Part shown: one piece after another, positions 26,583-35,849 of the stretch
How positions within the stretch are numbered: position 1 is the first letter of the stretch
How the letters are laid out: the number at the start of each line of letters is the position of its first letter
DNA from: Leptospira sanjuanensis
GTDB taxonomy: Bacteria; Spirochaetota; Leptospiria; Leptospirales; Leptospiraceae
Direction: 5' to 3'
Assembly (NCBI RefSeq): GCF_022267325.1
Contig: NZ_JAIZBG010000001.1
Span: 1,244,001-1,308,000 of the forward strand
Length of the DNA: 64,000 bases
Translations under genes and position numbers: made by a program
The notes under the pieces: generated by a model
Seen by the model: only the letters and a program-made list of their open reading frames with translations
What the model was told of the DNA's origin: nothing
The model's database searches: none

Positions 26583-27958
26583 GCGCACAAACAGTCTCTA
26601 AAATAGAGCCGATCAGTATCAATCTATTTCTTAGAAATACTCCGGTTTCTCAAATGGGATTTGGGTTACCCTTGATTCTAGGAATCAAGGCTCCAACCTA
26701 TTTCTTACAAGTTTCAAGTAATTCCAGCGGTCTCATTTGGAAATCCGCAACTCCGGGAGTTGTTTATATCCAAGTGAAATACGTAGTCGCCGGAAACAAC
26801 ACGGCACTAAGCGTCGTTCGCGCCGGAACCGGAACCGTCAACGATCCGTATGTTGTTACGGTTAACGTTGCAACGGATGCGGGCGGCGTCGCGACTTCGA
26901 CCGCGCATCAGATCAAACTCGCAGCGGAAGCGGTTTCCAATATTGCAGGAGCGACAAAGATCGTGGATGTGATCGAAACGGCGGATGCAGGCAGCGGAGT
27001 CGTTTCAGCCTTCGCGCAAGCTCCGCTCGCTTACGAACGATACATGGAAATCACGAGCGCGGACGATCTTTTGGAATTGGGTTTTACCTCTTCCGATAAG
27101 GAATACGTTCACGCTACAAAGGTTTTCAGACAAACTCCGAGACCGAAAACCGTTGCGGTGTTCCTTCTTACGTCTTGGGCGAATGCCCCTACGGAGATCG
27201 CGGCATTGCGCGACAGCGGAAAGGACGCTTGGTTCAAAACTACGGCGACCACTCACGATAAGGGCGAAATACACGCGTTAGGCGACTATCTTGCATCCAT
27301 CGAAAAGATGTTCTTTGCCTGCACGAGCGATCTTACCGCGCTTACGGGAAGAAATTCCATCTGGGAATATCTGACTCTTCATAAGAATCCGGATTCTTTC
27401 CCGGAAGCCGCTTGGGTCGGCAACTCCGCTCCTCGCAGAGTCGGCTCGTATAACTACGCTTATCTGCCGCTCGACGGCGTCGAGAACTCGGGTTACACGA
27501 ATTCTCAGATGAACTCCGTATTTGCGGACAACGGCAATTTGATCGTTGATTTCGGCGGAAAGCAGGTTCCTTATCCGGGAATTTCCACGGCAAAAGTTTA
27601 CGCCGATGTTGTGGAGAATCGTTCCTGGCTGAAGGCGCGTTTGAAAGAAAACATCACGGCCCTCTTTCTCAATTCGGACGTCGTTCCTTATACGATGCAG
27701 GGGATTCAGATGATCGAATCGAAAATGCGCGAAGTATTCGTCCAGGCGGGCGTTCAGGGAATCATCGCTTCCGTCGAAACCGAAGCGGATAAAACCCGTT
27801 CCGATCTCGGAGACTATCAATACAAGATTAATCTTCCCGCATCGATCGACGAGATTCCGACGAACGACAGAAATAATCGGATTCTTCCGAACATCACATT
27901 CTCTTGTCGCTTGAGAGGAGCGATCAACGAAGTCGATATCGACGGGGAATTAACCTAA
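26579..27958 (+). CDS. contractile tail sheath protein (DUF3383-like)
   Basis: A 459-residue protein that resembles the DUF3383 tail-sheath family: an N-terminal domain with ISINLFLRNTPVSQMGFGLPLILG, a large variable inserted domain, and a conserved C-terminal part (SRSWLKARLKENITALF region through IPTNDRNNRILPNITFSCRLRGAIN). Sheath subunits form the outer contractile cylinder whose C-terminal domains interlock. Followed at once by the tube gene, as in myoviruses. Its DUF3383 kind is typical of myoviruses such as Mu-like and KZ-unrelated phages of Gram-negative hosts. A strong AGGAGG ribosome site (inside the previous gene) precedes the ATG. Confidence 0.78.
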   Translation: MSAQTVSKIEPISINLFLRNTPVSQMGFGLPLILGIKAPTYFLQVSSNSSGLIWKSATPGVVYIQVKYVVAGNNTALSVVRAGTGTVNDPYVVTVNVATDAGGVATSTAHQIKLAAEAVSNIAGATKIVDVIETADAGSGVVSAFAQAPLAYERYMEITSADDLLELGFTSSDKEYVHATKVFRQTPRPKTVAVFLLTSWANAPTEIAALRDSGKDAWFKTTATTHDKGEIHALGDYLASIEKMFFACTSDLTALTGRNSIWEYLTLHKNPDSFPEAAWVGNSAPRRVGSYNYAYLPLDGVENSGYTNSQMNSVFADNGNLIVDFGGKQVPYPGISTAKVYADVVENRSWLKARLKENITALFLNSDVVPYTMQGIQMIESKMREVFVQAGVQGIIASVETEADKTRSDLGDYQYKINLPASIDEIPTNDRNNRILPNITFSCRLRGAINEVDIDGELT

Positions 27959-27970
27959 GGAGCATTGGAA

Positions 27971-28381
27971 ATGAGCGGTATTTGGGATCCAAAAAAATTA
28001 AACGTTAGCTGCAACGGCAGAGACGTAAGCGGCTTAAGTCAAGCGGACGGGTTCTTTAAAATCGAACCCGTTACAAAGGAATACATCCTTTCACAAGTCG
28101 GCATCAAAGGAGATTGGAACATCTCCGAAGTATATGACGGAAGAGTAAAGTTGACTCTGACCCTTATGGGCGATTCTCCCGAGAACGAATACTTCTATAC
28201 TCTTGGTGAAGGTCGGCTTCCGTGTGTGTTCACGATCAAGGATAAAAGCGACGGGGGGATGCTCGGCTTTTCAGCACAAGGAAGAGTTTGGGAAAGACCC
28301 AACATCGAAAAGGGAAAAGAATACAAGGATCGCGCTTGGGTCTTTCTTCTTCCCGATTATAAAGGAGTGTTGACCGCATGA
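27971..28381 (+). CDS. phage tail tube protein (DUF3277-like)
   Basis: A 136-residue protein with WDPKKLNVSCNGRDVSGLSQADGF at the start and a beta-rich body (VKLTLTLMGDSPENEYF, LPCVFTIKDKSDGGMLGF). DUF3277-type tube proteins stack into the inner channel of contractile tails. The ATG at 27971 is 8 bases after an AAGGAG; an in-frame TTG at 27965 lies too close to it. It follows the sheath gene by 12 bases, the classic sheath-tube pair. Confidence 0.75.
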   Translation: MSGIWDPKKLNVSCNGRDVSGLSQADGFFKIEPVTKEYILSQVGIKGDWNISEVYDGRVKLTLTLMGDSPENEYFYTLGEGRLPCVFTIKDKSDGGMLGFSAQGRVWERPNIEKGKEYKDRAWVFLLPDYKGVLTA

Positions 28382-28764
28382 TGACGGATAACGCGAACCA
28401 GGAACTGACGAAAACGGAGAAGAAGTTTGCAAAACATTCTTCCCAAGACGCGGAGAATTCCGTTCCGTCCGAGCCGATTTTAGAGACGATCGACGACGAC
28501 GCAAAGGTCGCGCAGATTCATTTCGTGGACGGAAGAAGATACAAGCTTCAGCATCCGGGAAATCGAAAAGCTCTGCGTTGGAGACAGGAATCGATCTCTC
28601 TGACCGAAGGACTCAATCAGGATAAACTGATGGACAAGTTCTTTAAGTTTTGCGTAAAGCCTATCGACCACGGCTTCGAACCTACGTTAGACGTAATCGA
28701 ACCGAATCATGTGGAGGTATGGCTGCACGTAGCGAATCGATTTCTTAAGTGGGAGTTGGAATAA
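28378..28764 (+). CDS. tail assembly chaperone, first frame
   Basis: A 128-residue acidic N-terminal tail (about 1-40) precedes a compact region (IHFVDGRRYKLQHPGNRKALRWRQE) and a helical end. Between tube and tape measure, phages encode a pair of chaperones that coat the tape measure during assembly; the second product is usually made by frameshifting. The gene starts by overlapping the tube stop (ATGA). Its last 10 codons overlap a second open frame (28733-28764) that continues to 29026 without its own good start. Confidence 0.68.
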   Translation: MMTDNANQELTKTEKKFAKHSSQDAENSVPSEPILETIDDDAKVAQIHFVDGRRYKLQHPGNRKALRWRQESISLTEGLNQDKLMDKFFKFCVKPIDHGFEPTLDVIEPNHVEVWLHVANRFLKWELE

Positions 28765-28807
28765 CCGATTCCCGAATTTAGGGGAAGCGCCTTCCGTCGA
28801 AGAATGG

Positions 28808-29026
28808 ATGAAGTGGATCGACGAAGAAGTGGATCGAGAACTCTTCTTCTGGCAACCCTTCATCCTCGGTGCGGCGCATTTTACGAGTAAGGAACTCGAG
28901 AATGCGTCCACCGTTCTTTACATGAAGATGATGGAAGTGGTGGATCGACGGAAAAGAAGAGAAGCGGAAGAAAAGGCGGAAGAACTGAAATTTTTAGCCA
29001 AGCTGATTCAAGGCTCCGGTCATTGA
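28808..29026 (+). CDS. tail assembly chaperone, second frame (probable frameshift extension)
   Basis: The frame is open from 28733, where it follows a stop at 28730-28732, and first offers an ATG at 28808 with no clear ribosome site. Residues from the open stretch read NRFPNLGEAPSVEEWMKW before the Met, which looks like normal protein. The encoded end is helical and charged (VVDRRKRREAEEKAEELKFL). Relative to the first frame the shift is +1 (equivalent to -2), so translation could produce a short and a long chaperone from one gene, as in Mu-like phages. Alternatively it is an independent 72-residue protein. Confidence 0.55.
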   Translation: MKWIDEEVDRELFFWQPFILGAAHFTSKELENASTVLYMKMMEVVDRRKRREAEEKAEELKFLAKLIQGSGH

Positions 29027-29068
29027 ATCGAACGGATTTTGAAGATAACATAGATAAGAGAAGGAAGT

Positions 29069-30868
29069 ATGGCGGCTCGAGAGATAAATATTACGATTAA
29101 AATAGACGCGGACGATTCTATGTCGGAAATCCAAAAGGAACTCGACGATTTGCGCGGACGTCTTCTGGATTTTTCGGATTCATTCCAATTGTTTTCAAAA
29201 GCGGGAGCTACGGCAATGCGGGAATTCGGCGGATCGATCGCCGATTCAATCGGAAAGTTCTCCACACCTTTATCGCAGCTTGCGGACCGTCTGAAAACGA
29301 GTGAATCCAGTTTGACGAGTTTGTATTCGAAGGCGAAGGGAAACGCCGCTTTGGAAAAACAATTCTTCGACGTGGCAAAGGCTGCGGGATTTACACAAAG
29401 AGACATCGCTAAGCTGGACTTTCAATTGAATGCAGCGGCCAGAACTTCCGCACTTCTTTCCGGCGCCTTAAAAAATCTCGCTCAAATCGGAATGACCGCT
29501 TTTAAAAGCGTGATCGCTCCGGCTTGGGAAGCGGGAATCGCATTGGAAAAGCAGAGAGAGATTTTGAAAAGCCTCTCGGGCGGAGAAGGATTCGGAAAAC
29601 TGCAGGCTTCGATCGACAAGACCATTCAAACCTCGAAAGGACTTGCAACACAACAGCAACTGAACTCGGCCGCAAATGAAGCGATCAAAGCGGGCGCTTC
29701 CGTGGATTTTATCACTCGCAATCTTTCCGGATTACAAAAAGCGTCCAGACTCAGCGGAAGCGAATTGTCTTCGTCCATGCAACAAGCATACGAGGCGATC
29801 GAAGAAGGAAGCGACGAGTTTCTGCGGAATAACGGCGATTTATTTTCAAGTTATTCGGAAGAATTTAAACGAATCAACGAATCGGGGATGTCCGCGATCG
29901 ACAAACGTCTCGCGAGGGAGAAGTTGATCACCGGCGCGCTCAATGAAAATAGTAAATTACAAGATGCTTATGGAGCGCACGTAAAAACCACTTCGGCGGT
30001 GGTAGACCGATTCAGCAATCGAATCGAAGATTTAAAAAGCAAATTCGGAACTCTAATGTTGGATGCCCTCAATCCTGCAATGAACTACTTTTCGGATTTA
30101 TACGATTATTATACGGAAAACGCGGAAGGAATCGAAGAACTAAAGGAAAAAGTGATCGTTTTCGGAAGTATTCTTGCCGGGGTATTAGGAGCCATTGCCG
30201 TTAAGATGATCGTCACTTCGGGAATTACGTTGAGCGGGATGGTACCCGCATTGTTCGCAATGGCTTCGGCGGGATGGATTGCAATCGCACCTTGGATTCC
30301 TTATATCGCGATCGGAGCCGCTGTCGGAATCGTCGTCGCCGGTTTGATTCTTGTAATCCGCGATCTTTTCAAATGGATGAACGGAGGCAAGTCGGTAATC
30401 GGCGGGTTTCTTGGCCCTTTTAACAATATTAAGAAAATGTTTAACGATTTGGCGCTTTGGTTTCAAGGATTGCCGGATACGATCGTGAAGTTTTTCAAAA
30501 ACCTCGGTCCCAAGATCAAAGAGGCTTTAAAGGGAATGATTCCCGGCGACCTCTTGAAAATCTTCGGAGTCGCTTCGGTAAAAACCGATAAGGTGGAAAC
30601 CGTCGAGGACGCGATTATCACCAAACAGGGAAAGGTCGTAAAGTTTCATCCGGACGACAACCTGGTAGCCGTAAAGGACTTGGGTATTTTGGGAGGTTCT
30701 AAGCCGAACAAAGGCGGAGGTATTTCGGTAAATATCGCCAATGTAGTGTTAGGTTCCGCAACCAGAAAAGAAGACGCGGCCGTGTTCGCATCGTATTTGG
30801 AAAAGGAATTGGATAAGATCGCGTTGAAGATCGGTCTCGCATCGGGACTTTCTCCGGAGGTAGGATAA
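29069..30868 (+). CDS. phage tail tape measure protein
   Basis: A 599-residue protein with a long coiled helical N-terminal half (about 1-370) and hydrophobic segments at about 365-395 and 395-430 (VFGSILAGVLGAIAVKM, IGAAVGIVVAGLILVI), then a basic helical end. Tape measure proteins set tail length and are ejected into the host, where the hydrophobic segments insert. At about 1.5 Angstrom per residue, 599 residues would allow a tail of roughly 90 nm; this is an inference. The position after the chaperones is standard. A good AGAAGGAAG precedes the ATG. Confidence 0.82.
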   Translation: MAAREINITIKIDADDSMSEIQKELDDLRGRLLDFSDSFQLFSKAGATAMREFGGSIADSIGKFSTPLSQLADRLKTSESSLTSLYSKAKGNAALEKQFFDVAKAAGFTQRDIAKLDFQLNAAARTSALLSGALKNLAQIGMTAFKSVIAPAWEAGIALEKQREILKSLSGGEGFGKLQASIDKTIQTSKGLATQQQLNSAANEAIKAGASVDFITRNLSGLQKASRLSGSELSSSMQQAYEAIEEGSDEFLRNNGDLFSSYSEEFKRINESGMSAIDKRLAREKLITGALNENSKLQDAYGAHVKTTSAVVDRFSNRIEDLKSKFGTLMLDALNPAMNYFSDLYDYYTENAEGIEELKEKVIVFGSILAGVLGAIAVKMIVTSGITLSGMVPALFAMASAGWIAIAPWIPYIAIGAAVGIVVAGLILVIRDLFKWMNGGKSVIGGFLGPFNNIKKMFNDLALWFQGLPDTIVKFFKNLGPKIKEALKGMIPGDLLKIFGVASVKTDKVETVEDAIITKQGKVVKFHPDDNLVAVKDLGILGGSKPNKGGGISVNIANVVLGSATRKEDAAVFASYLEKELDKIALKIGLASGLSPEVG

Positions 30869-31470
30869 TGGGAATCGTAACGGGAAGAGACACCATTGCG
30901 TTCACGGACGGCGACACAGAGGTGGAAATGAATGTGTCGATGGATATTCAATATACGTATCCTGCGGAAATCACGGGGCATCCGGTCGAAAGGGAAAAAG
31001 GAAAAGCTTCCATAACGGATCATGTGATCCCGGGAAAAAGAGGGATTTCATTGCGCGCAATATTATCCTCTTCCGTAAACGCATTCACTTTATCGAATAT
31101 AACCGTCGATCGAAAATTGGAAACTCTGATCCGTTGGCAGACGGAAGGAACGTTTCTTACGATGCTCGGATACGAAACGGGAGGAATCATAAATCGAATT
31201 CTTTCCATGCTGCCTGCTTCCTTCCGTTTCGTAGAACCGGACGATCCGGATCGACGTTATTTGGGAAGATCGATCGATGAAATCCCGAATCTTCTTTTAG
31301 GAGACGTGTCTTTTTCAGAAGTTAAGGAAACGGGAAAGGACGTTACGGTTTCTCTTTCGATCGTTCCCATTCTGGTCGCGGAAGCGAAAACAAGGGAAAT
31401 CAAAAAGGTTCCTTCGGGCGGCAGAAAGAATCCGACGAAGGTGGAAAAAAAGGGAGCTCCCAAAAAGTAA
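30868..31470 (+). CDS. Dit-like baseplate/tail hub protein
   Basis: A 200-residue protein overlapping the tape measure stop (TAATG). The N-terminal half has the pattern of the Dit-like tail protein family: TDGDTEVEMNVSMDIQYTYP, then a short linker with HPVEREKGKASITDHVIPG, which reads ITDH as in related myovirus proteins. Such proteins link tail tube to baseplate. The C-terminus is a Lys/Pro-rich polar tail of about 25 residues (GGRKNPTKVEKKGAPKK). The assignment is moderate. Confidence 0.6.
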   Translation: MGIVTGRDTIAFTDGDTEVEMNVSMDIQYTYPAEITGHPVEREKGKASITDHVIPGKRGISLRAILSSSVNAFTLSNITVDRKLETLIRWQTEGTFLTMLGYETGGIINRILSMLPASFRFVEPDDPDRRYLGRSIDEIPNLLLGDVSFSEVKETGKDVTVSLSIVPILVAEAKTREIKKVPSGGRKNPTKVEKKGAPKK

Positions 31471-31483
31471 GGTAGTTTAGTAT

Positions 31484-31822
31484 ATGACAATATTCAAATA
31501 TTTACCGATTGAAAGCGAAACCTTTCCGATCTCCAATACGTACGAGATCGGATCGAAAGAATACGATTTCGAATTCGCATATAACGAGAACGGAGACTTT
31601 TTTACCGTTCTTGTGCGGAATCAGGACGGCAAAGAATTATTTTCCTCGATACTCGTTTACGGCGTTCCGTTGAATCACGTCGTGGTCGACGACTTTCCGC
31701 TTTCGATTCTTTTGAAACCTTTGGATCTGGACGATTTGTATCGGGACGAGTATACGGATATCCCCGTGAATGCGAAAACGTTCGGCGGCAGAGTGCAAAT
31801 TTATCTGGAGGGCGAAGTATGA
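31484..31822 (+). CDS. baseplate plug-like protein (Pam3 gp18-type)
   Basis: A 112-residue beta-rich protein between the Dit-like and hub genes. The sequence FTVLVRNQDGKELFSSILVYGVPLN and a terminal FGGRVQIYLEGEV fit the small plug proteins that occupy this gene position in simple contractile tails such as cyanophage Pam3. It overlaps the next gene by four bases. Identified mostly by synteny and size. Confidence 0.5.
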   Translation: MTIFKYLPIESETFPISNTYEIGSKEYDFEFAYNENGDFFTVLVRNQDGKELFSSILVYGVPLNHVVVDDFPLSILLKPLDLDDLYRDEYTDIPVNAKTFGGRVQIYLEGEV

Positions 31823-32637
31823 TCGGAAATCCGAAATTGTTCGGCCGCGTTGTTTCCCTGGAAATTCTTCCGCGAAACGGAGTAGGGAAGGAATTCACGT
31901 ATCCGCCTTTTGACATCGAGTTCGAAACGGAGATCGGTCCTATGAATTTAACGACGGTAAGGATCTATAATGTGAACGAAGATACGATGAATCTGGTTGG
32001 AGCGAAATCGAAGGGAAGCGGTTTTCAATATCCCGGCGCGTCCTTAAGCGCGGGATATAAGGACGAATATGGAGTCGTCGCAAACGGAGAAGTGATTCGT
32101 CCGCAATTCAAACAAGAAGAAACGAACAAAATTTTGGAGTTCAAAATCAGCGCGAACGCCGCCTCTTGGGTGAGTTCGTATATTATGAAAACCTACAGTA
32201 ATCTTCCGGCGATGACCGTGATCCTTGATATAGTAAAGCAAGGGAATCTTAAGCCGGGGAGAATCACTTTAGGGGAAAATAAAATCGTGAACTTCAGCGC
32301 CAATGTTTCGTTAGGCGATTGCATTCAGAAATTTTGTAAACTGACAAAGTCTCAATACTGGTTTCAGGACGGTTTTTTATACATCGATTCTTTGAGTCCG
32401 GATAAGAAGTCGAGTCGGATCTTTTTGGACGAATCTTCCGGCTTGATCGGTGTTCCGGAAAAAGGTCAAAAAACCTGGAAGATCAAAAGTCTGTTTCGGC
32501 ATCAGTTCAAGAAGAACGTAATCGTCTCGGTGAAAGGAGGCGGGTTGAACGGCGACTGCAGGATCGAAAAAGGAAAACACGTTTTTTCCACGTTTCAGAC
32601 GGAGAATTATTCCGAACTGGAGGTGATGCCGTTATGA
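31819..32637 (+). CDS. baseplate hub protein (gp27/gpD-like)
   Basis: A 272-residue protein with beta-rich N-terminal domain (FDIEFETEIGPMNLTTVRIYNVNEDT) and a region ISANAASWVSSYIMKTY followed by LGDCIQKFCKLTKSQYWFQDGFLYI. This resembles the hub domains on which the spike sits (gp27, XkdQ or gpD families): a conserved stretch with strands linked by a short helix, QYWFQDGFLYI being diagnostic-looking. Between plug and spike, as expected. Overlaps the spike gene by four bases. Confidence 0.65.
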   Translation: MIGNPKLFGRVVSLEILPRNGVGKEFTYPPFDIEFETEIGPMNLTTVRIYNVNEDTMNLVGAKSKGSGFQYPGASLSAGYKDEYGVVANGEVIRPQFKQEETNKILEFKISANAASWVSSYIMKTYSNLPAMTVILDIVKQGNLKPGRITLGENKIVNFSANVSLGDCIQKFCKLTKSQYWFQDGFLYIDSLSPDKKSSRIFLDESSGLIGVPEKGQKTWKIKSLFRHQFKKNVIVSVKGGGLNGDCRIEKGKHVFSTFQTENYSELEVMPL

Positions 32638-33317
32638 ATTTGGACGAAGTCATTCTCGCGGCGATGCAGAAATCGCTTTCGCGGGCTCAAGTCGGATTGC
32701 CTGGAATCATCGATTCGTTTAATGCGAGTCAAATGACGGCTAACGTAAAACTTCCTTTTAAACAAAAGGACGGAAGCGGAGAAGAAAAGGCGTTTCCGAT
32801 TCTTTCCAATGTCCGCGTTGGAACATTGTGGGCCGGGGATTTTTTCATCAAACCCGATTACAAACGGGGAGATAAAGTTTGGGTTTCCTTTTCTACGCAC
32901 GATATCGGCGACGCTGTTCGAGGAGTGAGTTCCGTGGTTTCGGATTCCTTATTCGATCTGCAAAGCGCGTGCGTCGTCTCAGGATACAAAGGAGAAGCCG
33001 AGAGTCCTGCGACAACTGCTGGCGAATCCGGTTTGCTCATCGGAAATAAACAAGGAAACTCTCTCATTCAACTTGACGAGGATCGGATTAAGATCAGAGG
33101 CGGCTCCGTCGATCTTTCCGAATCGGCGGTTTTAGGGGAAACGTTAGCCGATCTGATGCGTACGATCCTGGACGTTTTTATCAACAATGCGTCTTCGTTT
33201 ACCGCAAATACCGTTCCGGGTTCTCCTGCCGCTTTGTCCCCTTCGGTTGTATCGTCGTTAAACGCGCGTAAGGCGGAGGTTGATCAAATTCTTTCTCAAA
33301 AGGTGAAGATAGGATGA
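32634..33317 (+). CDS. baseplate spike, Gp138-like N-terminal domain
   Basis: A 227-residue protein. Residues 1-110 form an OB-like domain with GIIDSFNASQMTANVKLPF, WAGDFFIKPDYKRGDKVWVSFS, as in Gp138/gpV-type membrane-piercing proteins. A short repetitive middle with SGLLIGNKQGNSLIQLDEDRIKIRGGSVDLSES suggests the beta-helix shaft of the needle, and the end is a helical segment. It lacks an obvious metal-binding HxH tip motif. The spike breaks the target outer membrane when the sheath contracts. Confidence 0.65.
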   Translation: MNLDEVILAAMQKSLSRAQVGLPGIIDSFNASQMTANVKLPFKQKDGSGEEKAFPILSNVRVGTLWAGDFFIKPDYKRGDKVWVSFSTHDIGDAVRGVSSVVSDSLFDLQSACVVSGYKGEAESPATTAGESGLLIGNKQGNSLIQLDEDRIKIRGGSVDLSESAVLGETLADLMRTILDVFINNASSFTANTVPGSPAALSPSVVSSLNARKAEVDQILSQKVKIG

Positions 33318-33658
33318 AAGGTTTAAAGATAGAGAACGGGGACGTTGTTCGAGAACAAGGACGTCCGATCGTTTTGGACGGATTGGATTATTATTCACAA
33401 AGGATCAAACACGCGATTCTTCTGTCTTTGGGAGAATCCGCGTATGATACATTAAGCGGAATCGATTGGTTTACTATCTTTTCGGCGAAGGTTTCGAAGG
33501 ACCGAGTTCTGTTTGAAATCAGAAGAATCATTCTTAAAGATGCGGAAACCGTATCTTTGGAAAACATCGAGGTCGTCGAAACCGAAGGAAAAAGCAGGGG
33601 GATCTATATTCGATTTTCTGCAAATACCATTTATGGGAACGTAACGGAGGAGATATAA
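33314..33658 (+). CDS. baseplate wedge protein, gp25/gpW-like
   Basis: A 114-residue protein with the typical gp25 fold pattern: N-terminal beta strand, helix YYSQRIKHAILLSLGES, a segment YDTLSGIDWFTIFSAK, then the strands LENIEVVE and IYIRFSANTIYG. Gp25 (gpW) joins the sheath to the baseplate wedges. It lies between spike and J-like gene, the conserved order of contractile machines including type VI secretion. Overlaps the spike and the J-like gene. Confidence 0.7.
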   Translation: MKGLKIENGDVVREQGRPIVLDGLDYYSQRIKHAILLSLGESAYDTLSGIDWFTIFSAKVSKDRVLFEIRRIILKDAETVSLENIEVVETEGKSRGIYIRFSANTIYGNVTEEI

Positions 33659-34872
33659 TGGCCGGAGTAACGGAACAAGGTTTTATTCGAAAGTCAAAGG
33701 ACGAAATTCTTTCGGATTTGGAAGAAAAATACAGAACCGCGTTGGGGCAGGACATCGATCTTTCGATTCTGAGCGAAGACGGAATTCGAATGAGAATTCT
33801 CGCGGACGAACTCGACGCGATTCATCAACTTGCGGAATCCGTCTTTTATTCGAATTTCGCCCATACAGCGACCGGAGTCTCTTTGGATCGAGTGTTGAAT
33901 CCTTTGGGAGGAGAAAGACAACCGGCAAAACGTTCCATTGTCGCATTAAATTTTTCCGGGGTGAACGGCTCCTTTGTGGACATCGGAACGATCTGCCAAA
34001 CGGGAAACGGATTGCAATTCATTACGATTCAATCCGGAACGATCGCCGGAGGTTTTGTGACGCTCAACGCGCAGGCTTTGAATTTGGAATACGGAATCAC
34101 CGCGAATGTTCCGCCTAACACGATCAATACGATTTCAACGGCGATTGCGGGAGTCGATTCTGTTACGAATCCGGAACCGGCAACCGGAGGAAGATCGATC
34201 GAGACGGATATCGAATATCTGAATCGTTTTATGAACGACGGAGTCAACGGCGGTTCTTCTGCAGCAAACGTACAAAGCGTTTTGAACCAAATCGATTCGG
34301 TTTTAGCCGCAGTCGTCTACGAGAACAACACCGATTTCGTGGACGTAGACGGAAGACCTCCTCATTCTATGGAAGCCGTGATCGAAGGAGGCACTCCGCA
34401 GGAGATCGCGGAGACTTGTTTGCGAAATTGGCCGGGCGGTATCGAATCCTACGGATCGCAAAACGGAACTGTGATCGATAGCAAGGGAGTTCCGAGAACG
34501 TACTATTTCAATCGTCCCGCAGATGTTACTCTTTTTGTTAAGATCGATATAGCACGAGACTTAGCGCAATGGGTATCCGGTTCTGAAACCATCGTAAAAA
34601 CGAATTGTATCAAAGTGATCGGAGGCGTGGATACGATCGGTTCCGTTTCCACATCCTATAAAGGGGACGGTACGGGTGCGGATGTGTTCGCATGGAAGTT
34701 GATCGCGGCTCAAAGCGGACTTAGCGAATACGAGTCCGTTAAAGTTTTAGGAATTAAGGCGATGACTGTAAAGGTGGGTTCTTCTTCGCCTGCAAACTTG
34801 GACGAATTATCAATCAACAGTCGCCAAAGAGCCAAACTGATTACCGCAAACATTCAGGTGAACTTCGTATGA
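33658..34872 (+). CDS. baseplate J-like (gp6-type) protein
   Basis: A 404-residue member of the baseplate_J family. Recognisable stretches are FIRKSKDEILSDLEEKYR, FAHTATGVSLDRVLNPLGGER near residue 75, and the region NPEPATGGRSIETDIEYLNRF followed by ANVQSVLNQIDSV. Gp6/J proteins are the core of the baseplate wedge and transmit the trigger for contraction. It follows the gp25-like gene with a one-base overlap and is of normal length. The C-terminal part is less conserved. Confidence 0.82.
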   Translation: MAGVTEQGFIRKSKDEILSDLEEKYRTALGQDIDLSILSEDGIRMRILADELDAIHQLAESVFYSNFAHTATGVSLDRVLNPLGGERQPAKRSIVALNFSGVNGSFVDIGTICQTGNGLQFITIQSGTIAGGFVTLNAQALNLEYGITANVPPNTINTISTAIAGVDSVTNPEPATGGRSIETDIEYLNRFMNDGVNGGSSAANVQSVLNQIDSVLAAVVYENNTDFVDVDGRPPHSMEAVIEGGTPQEIAETCLRNWPGGIESYGSQNGTVIDSKGVPRTYYFNRPADVTLFVKIDIARDLAQWVSGSETIVKTNCIKVIGGVDTIGSVSTSYKGDGTGADVFAWKLIAAQSGLSEYESVKVLGIKAMTVKVGSSSPANLDELSINSRQRAKLITANIQVNFV

Positions 34873-35849
34873 ATTCCACCGATTTGGATTCCGTATTACA
34901 AAAATATCCGCTTTCGCTTTTTACGAGGACACCCGATTCGCAGATCGGAAAAAAATGGGAAGTCGATCTTGAATTGTTAAACGAAGTACGCTCCGTTTTG
35001 GACTCGATTCAAAGTGTTGCGGATTTTCGAACACAGAGCGGAGCCGTCTTGGATTTGATAGGGAAGAATCTGAAACAACCGAGAGACGGGATGGATGATT
35101 TTAAATATAAGATTTTTCTTTCCATCGCAAGACAGAAACGGAAATCGAAAGGCGACATTCATTCGATGAACGAAATCGGATCTCAGATTCTCGCCGGTAT
35201 GGGAACGTTATATGAAATAAAGGAACTCTGTTACGGAGGGGAGCCCATGCTTTTGGATGCGTTGCTCACCTTGAACGGAGAATATCCTCTTTCCGGAAGT
35301 ACGAAACGTCCCGCAACGATCGAAGTGGTTTTTTCCGGTTTGGTGGATTCGGTCGTGGTGGCGCCCGAGTTTAATAAGGCGATGGCTCAGATTCGCGCAG
35401 GCGGGGTTAAGGCGATCATTCGATATCGATTCGAAATGTCCACGTTGGCCGGAAGGCTTTATGGAGTTTCACTCCGAACTCCGCTCTTGGATGGGAGTTG
35501 GTCGATGAACGGTTTTACCCTTTTGTCAGGAGAAAAAGTTCGAATTCGTCCTTATGAAATCGCATTCGGAACCGGAGGACTAACGAACGGAGTTCCGAGA
35601 GCTCCGCAGATCGGTGACCTTGGATTGCAAAATGAAGCGTATCGAAAGCTGATCGATATCCGTTACGATAGCGAGGGAAACCGTTTCTTCCAATCGACAT
35701 TAAAACAAGGAGAAGCGATCGGGTGTAATATCAACGAAATCGGTCTTTTTGACGAGGATGGGAATCTTCTCTATCTGAAAACCTTCCCTTCCAAGGAAAA
35801 AGATCATCTGATAGTTTATGATTTTATAATAAAGGAGGAATTTCAGTGA
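34869..35849 (+). CDS. baseplate wedge gp7/gpI-like protein
   Basis: A 326-residue protein directly after the J-like gene. The N-terminal helical domain has AVLDLIGKNLKQPRDGMDD and FKYKIFLSIARQKRKSKGDI, seen in the DUF2612-like/gpI family of wedge proteins that follow gpJ. The rest is beta-rich, ending EGEAIGCNINEIGLF with a D/G-rich loop. It would link the wedge to the fibre attachment. Overlaps neighbours by four bases at each end. Confidence 0.6.
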   Translation: MNSTDLDSVLQKYPLSLFTRTPDSQIGKKWEVDLELLNEVRSVLDSIQSVADFRTQSGAVLDLIGKNLKQPRDGMDDFKYKIFLSIARQKRKSKGDIHSMNEIGSQILAGMGTLYEIKELCYGGEPMLLDALLTLNGEYPLSGSTKRPATIEVVFSGLVDSVVVAPEFNKAMAQIRAGGVKAIIRYRFEMSTLAGRLYGVSLRTPLLDGSWSMNGFTLLSGEKVRIRPYEIAFGTGGLTNGVPRAPQIGDLGLQNEAYRKLIDIRYDSEGNRFFQSTLKQGEAIGCNINEIGLFDEDGNLLYLKTFPSKEKDHLIVYDFIIKEEFQ

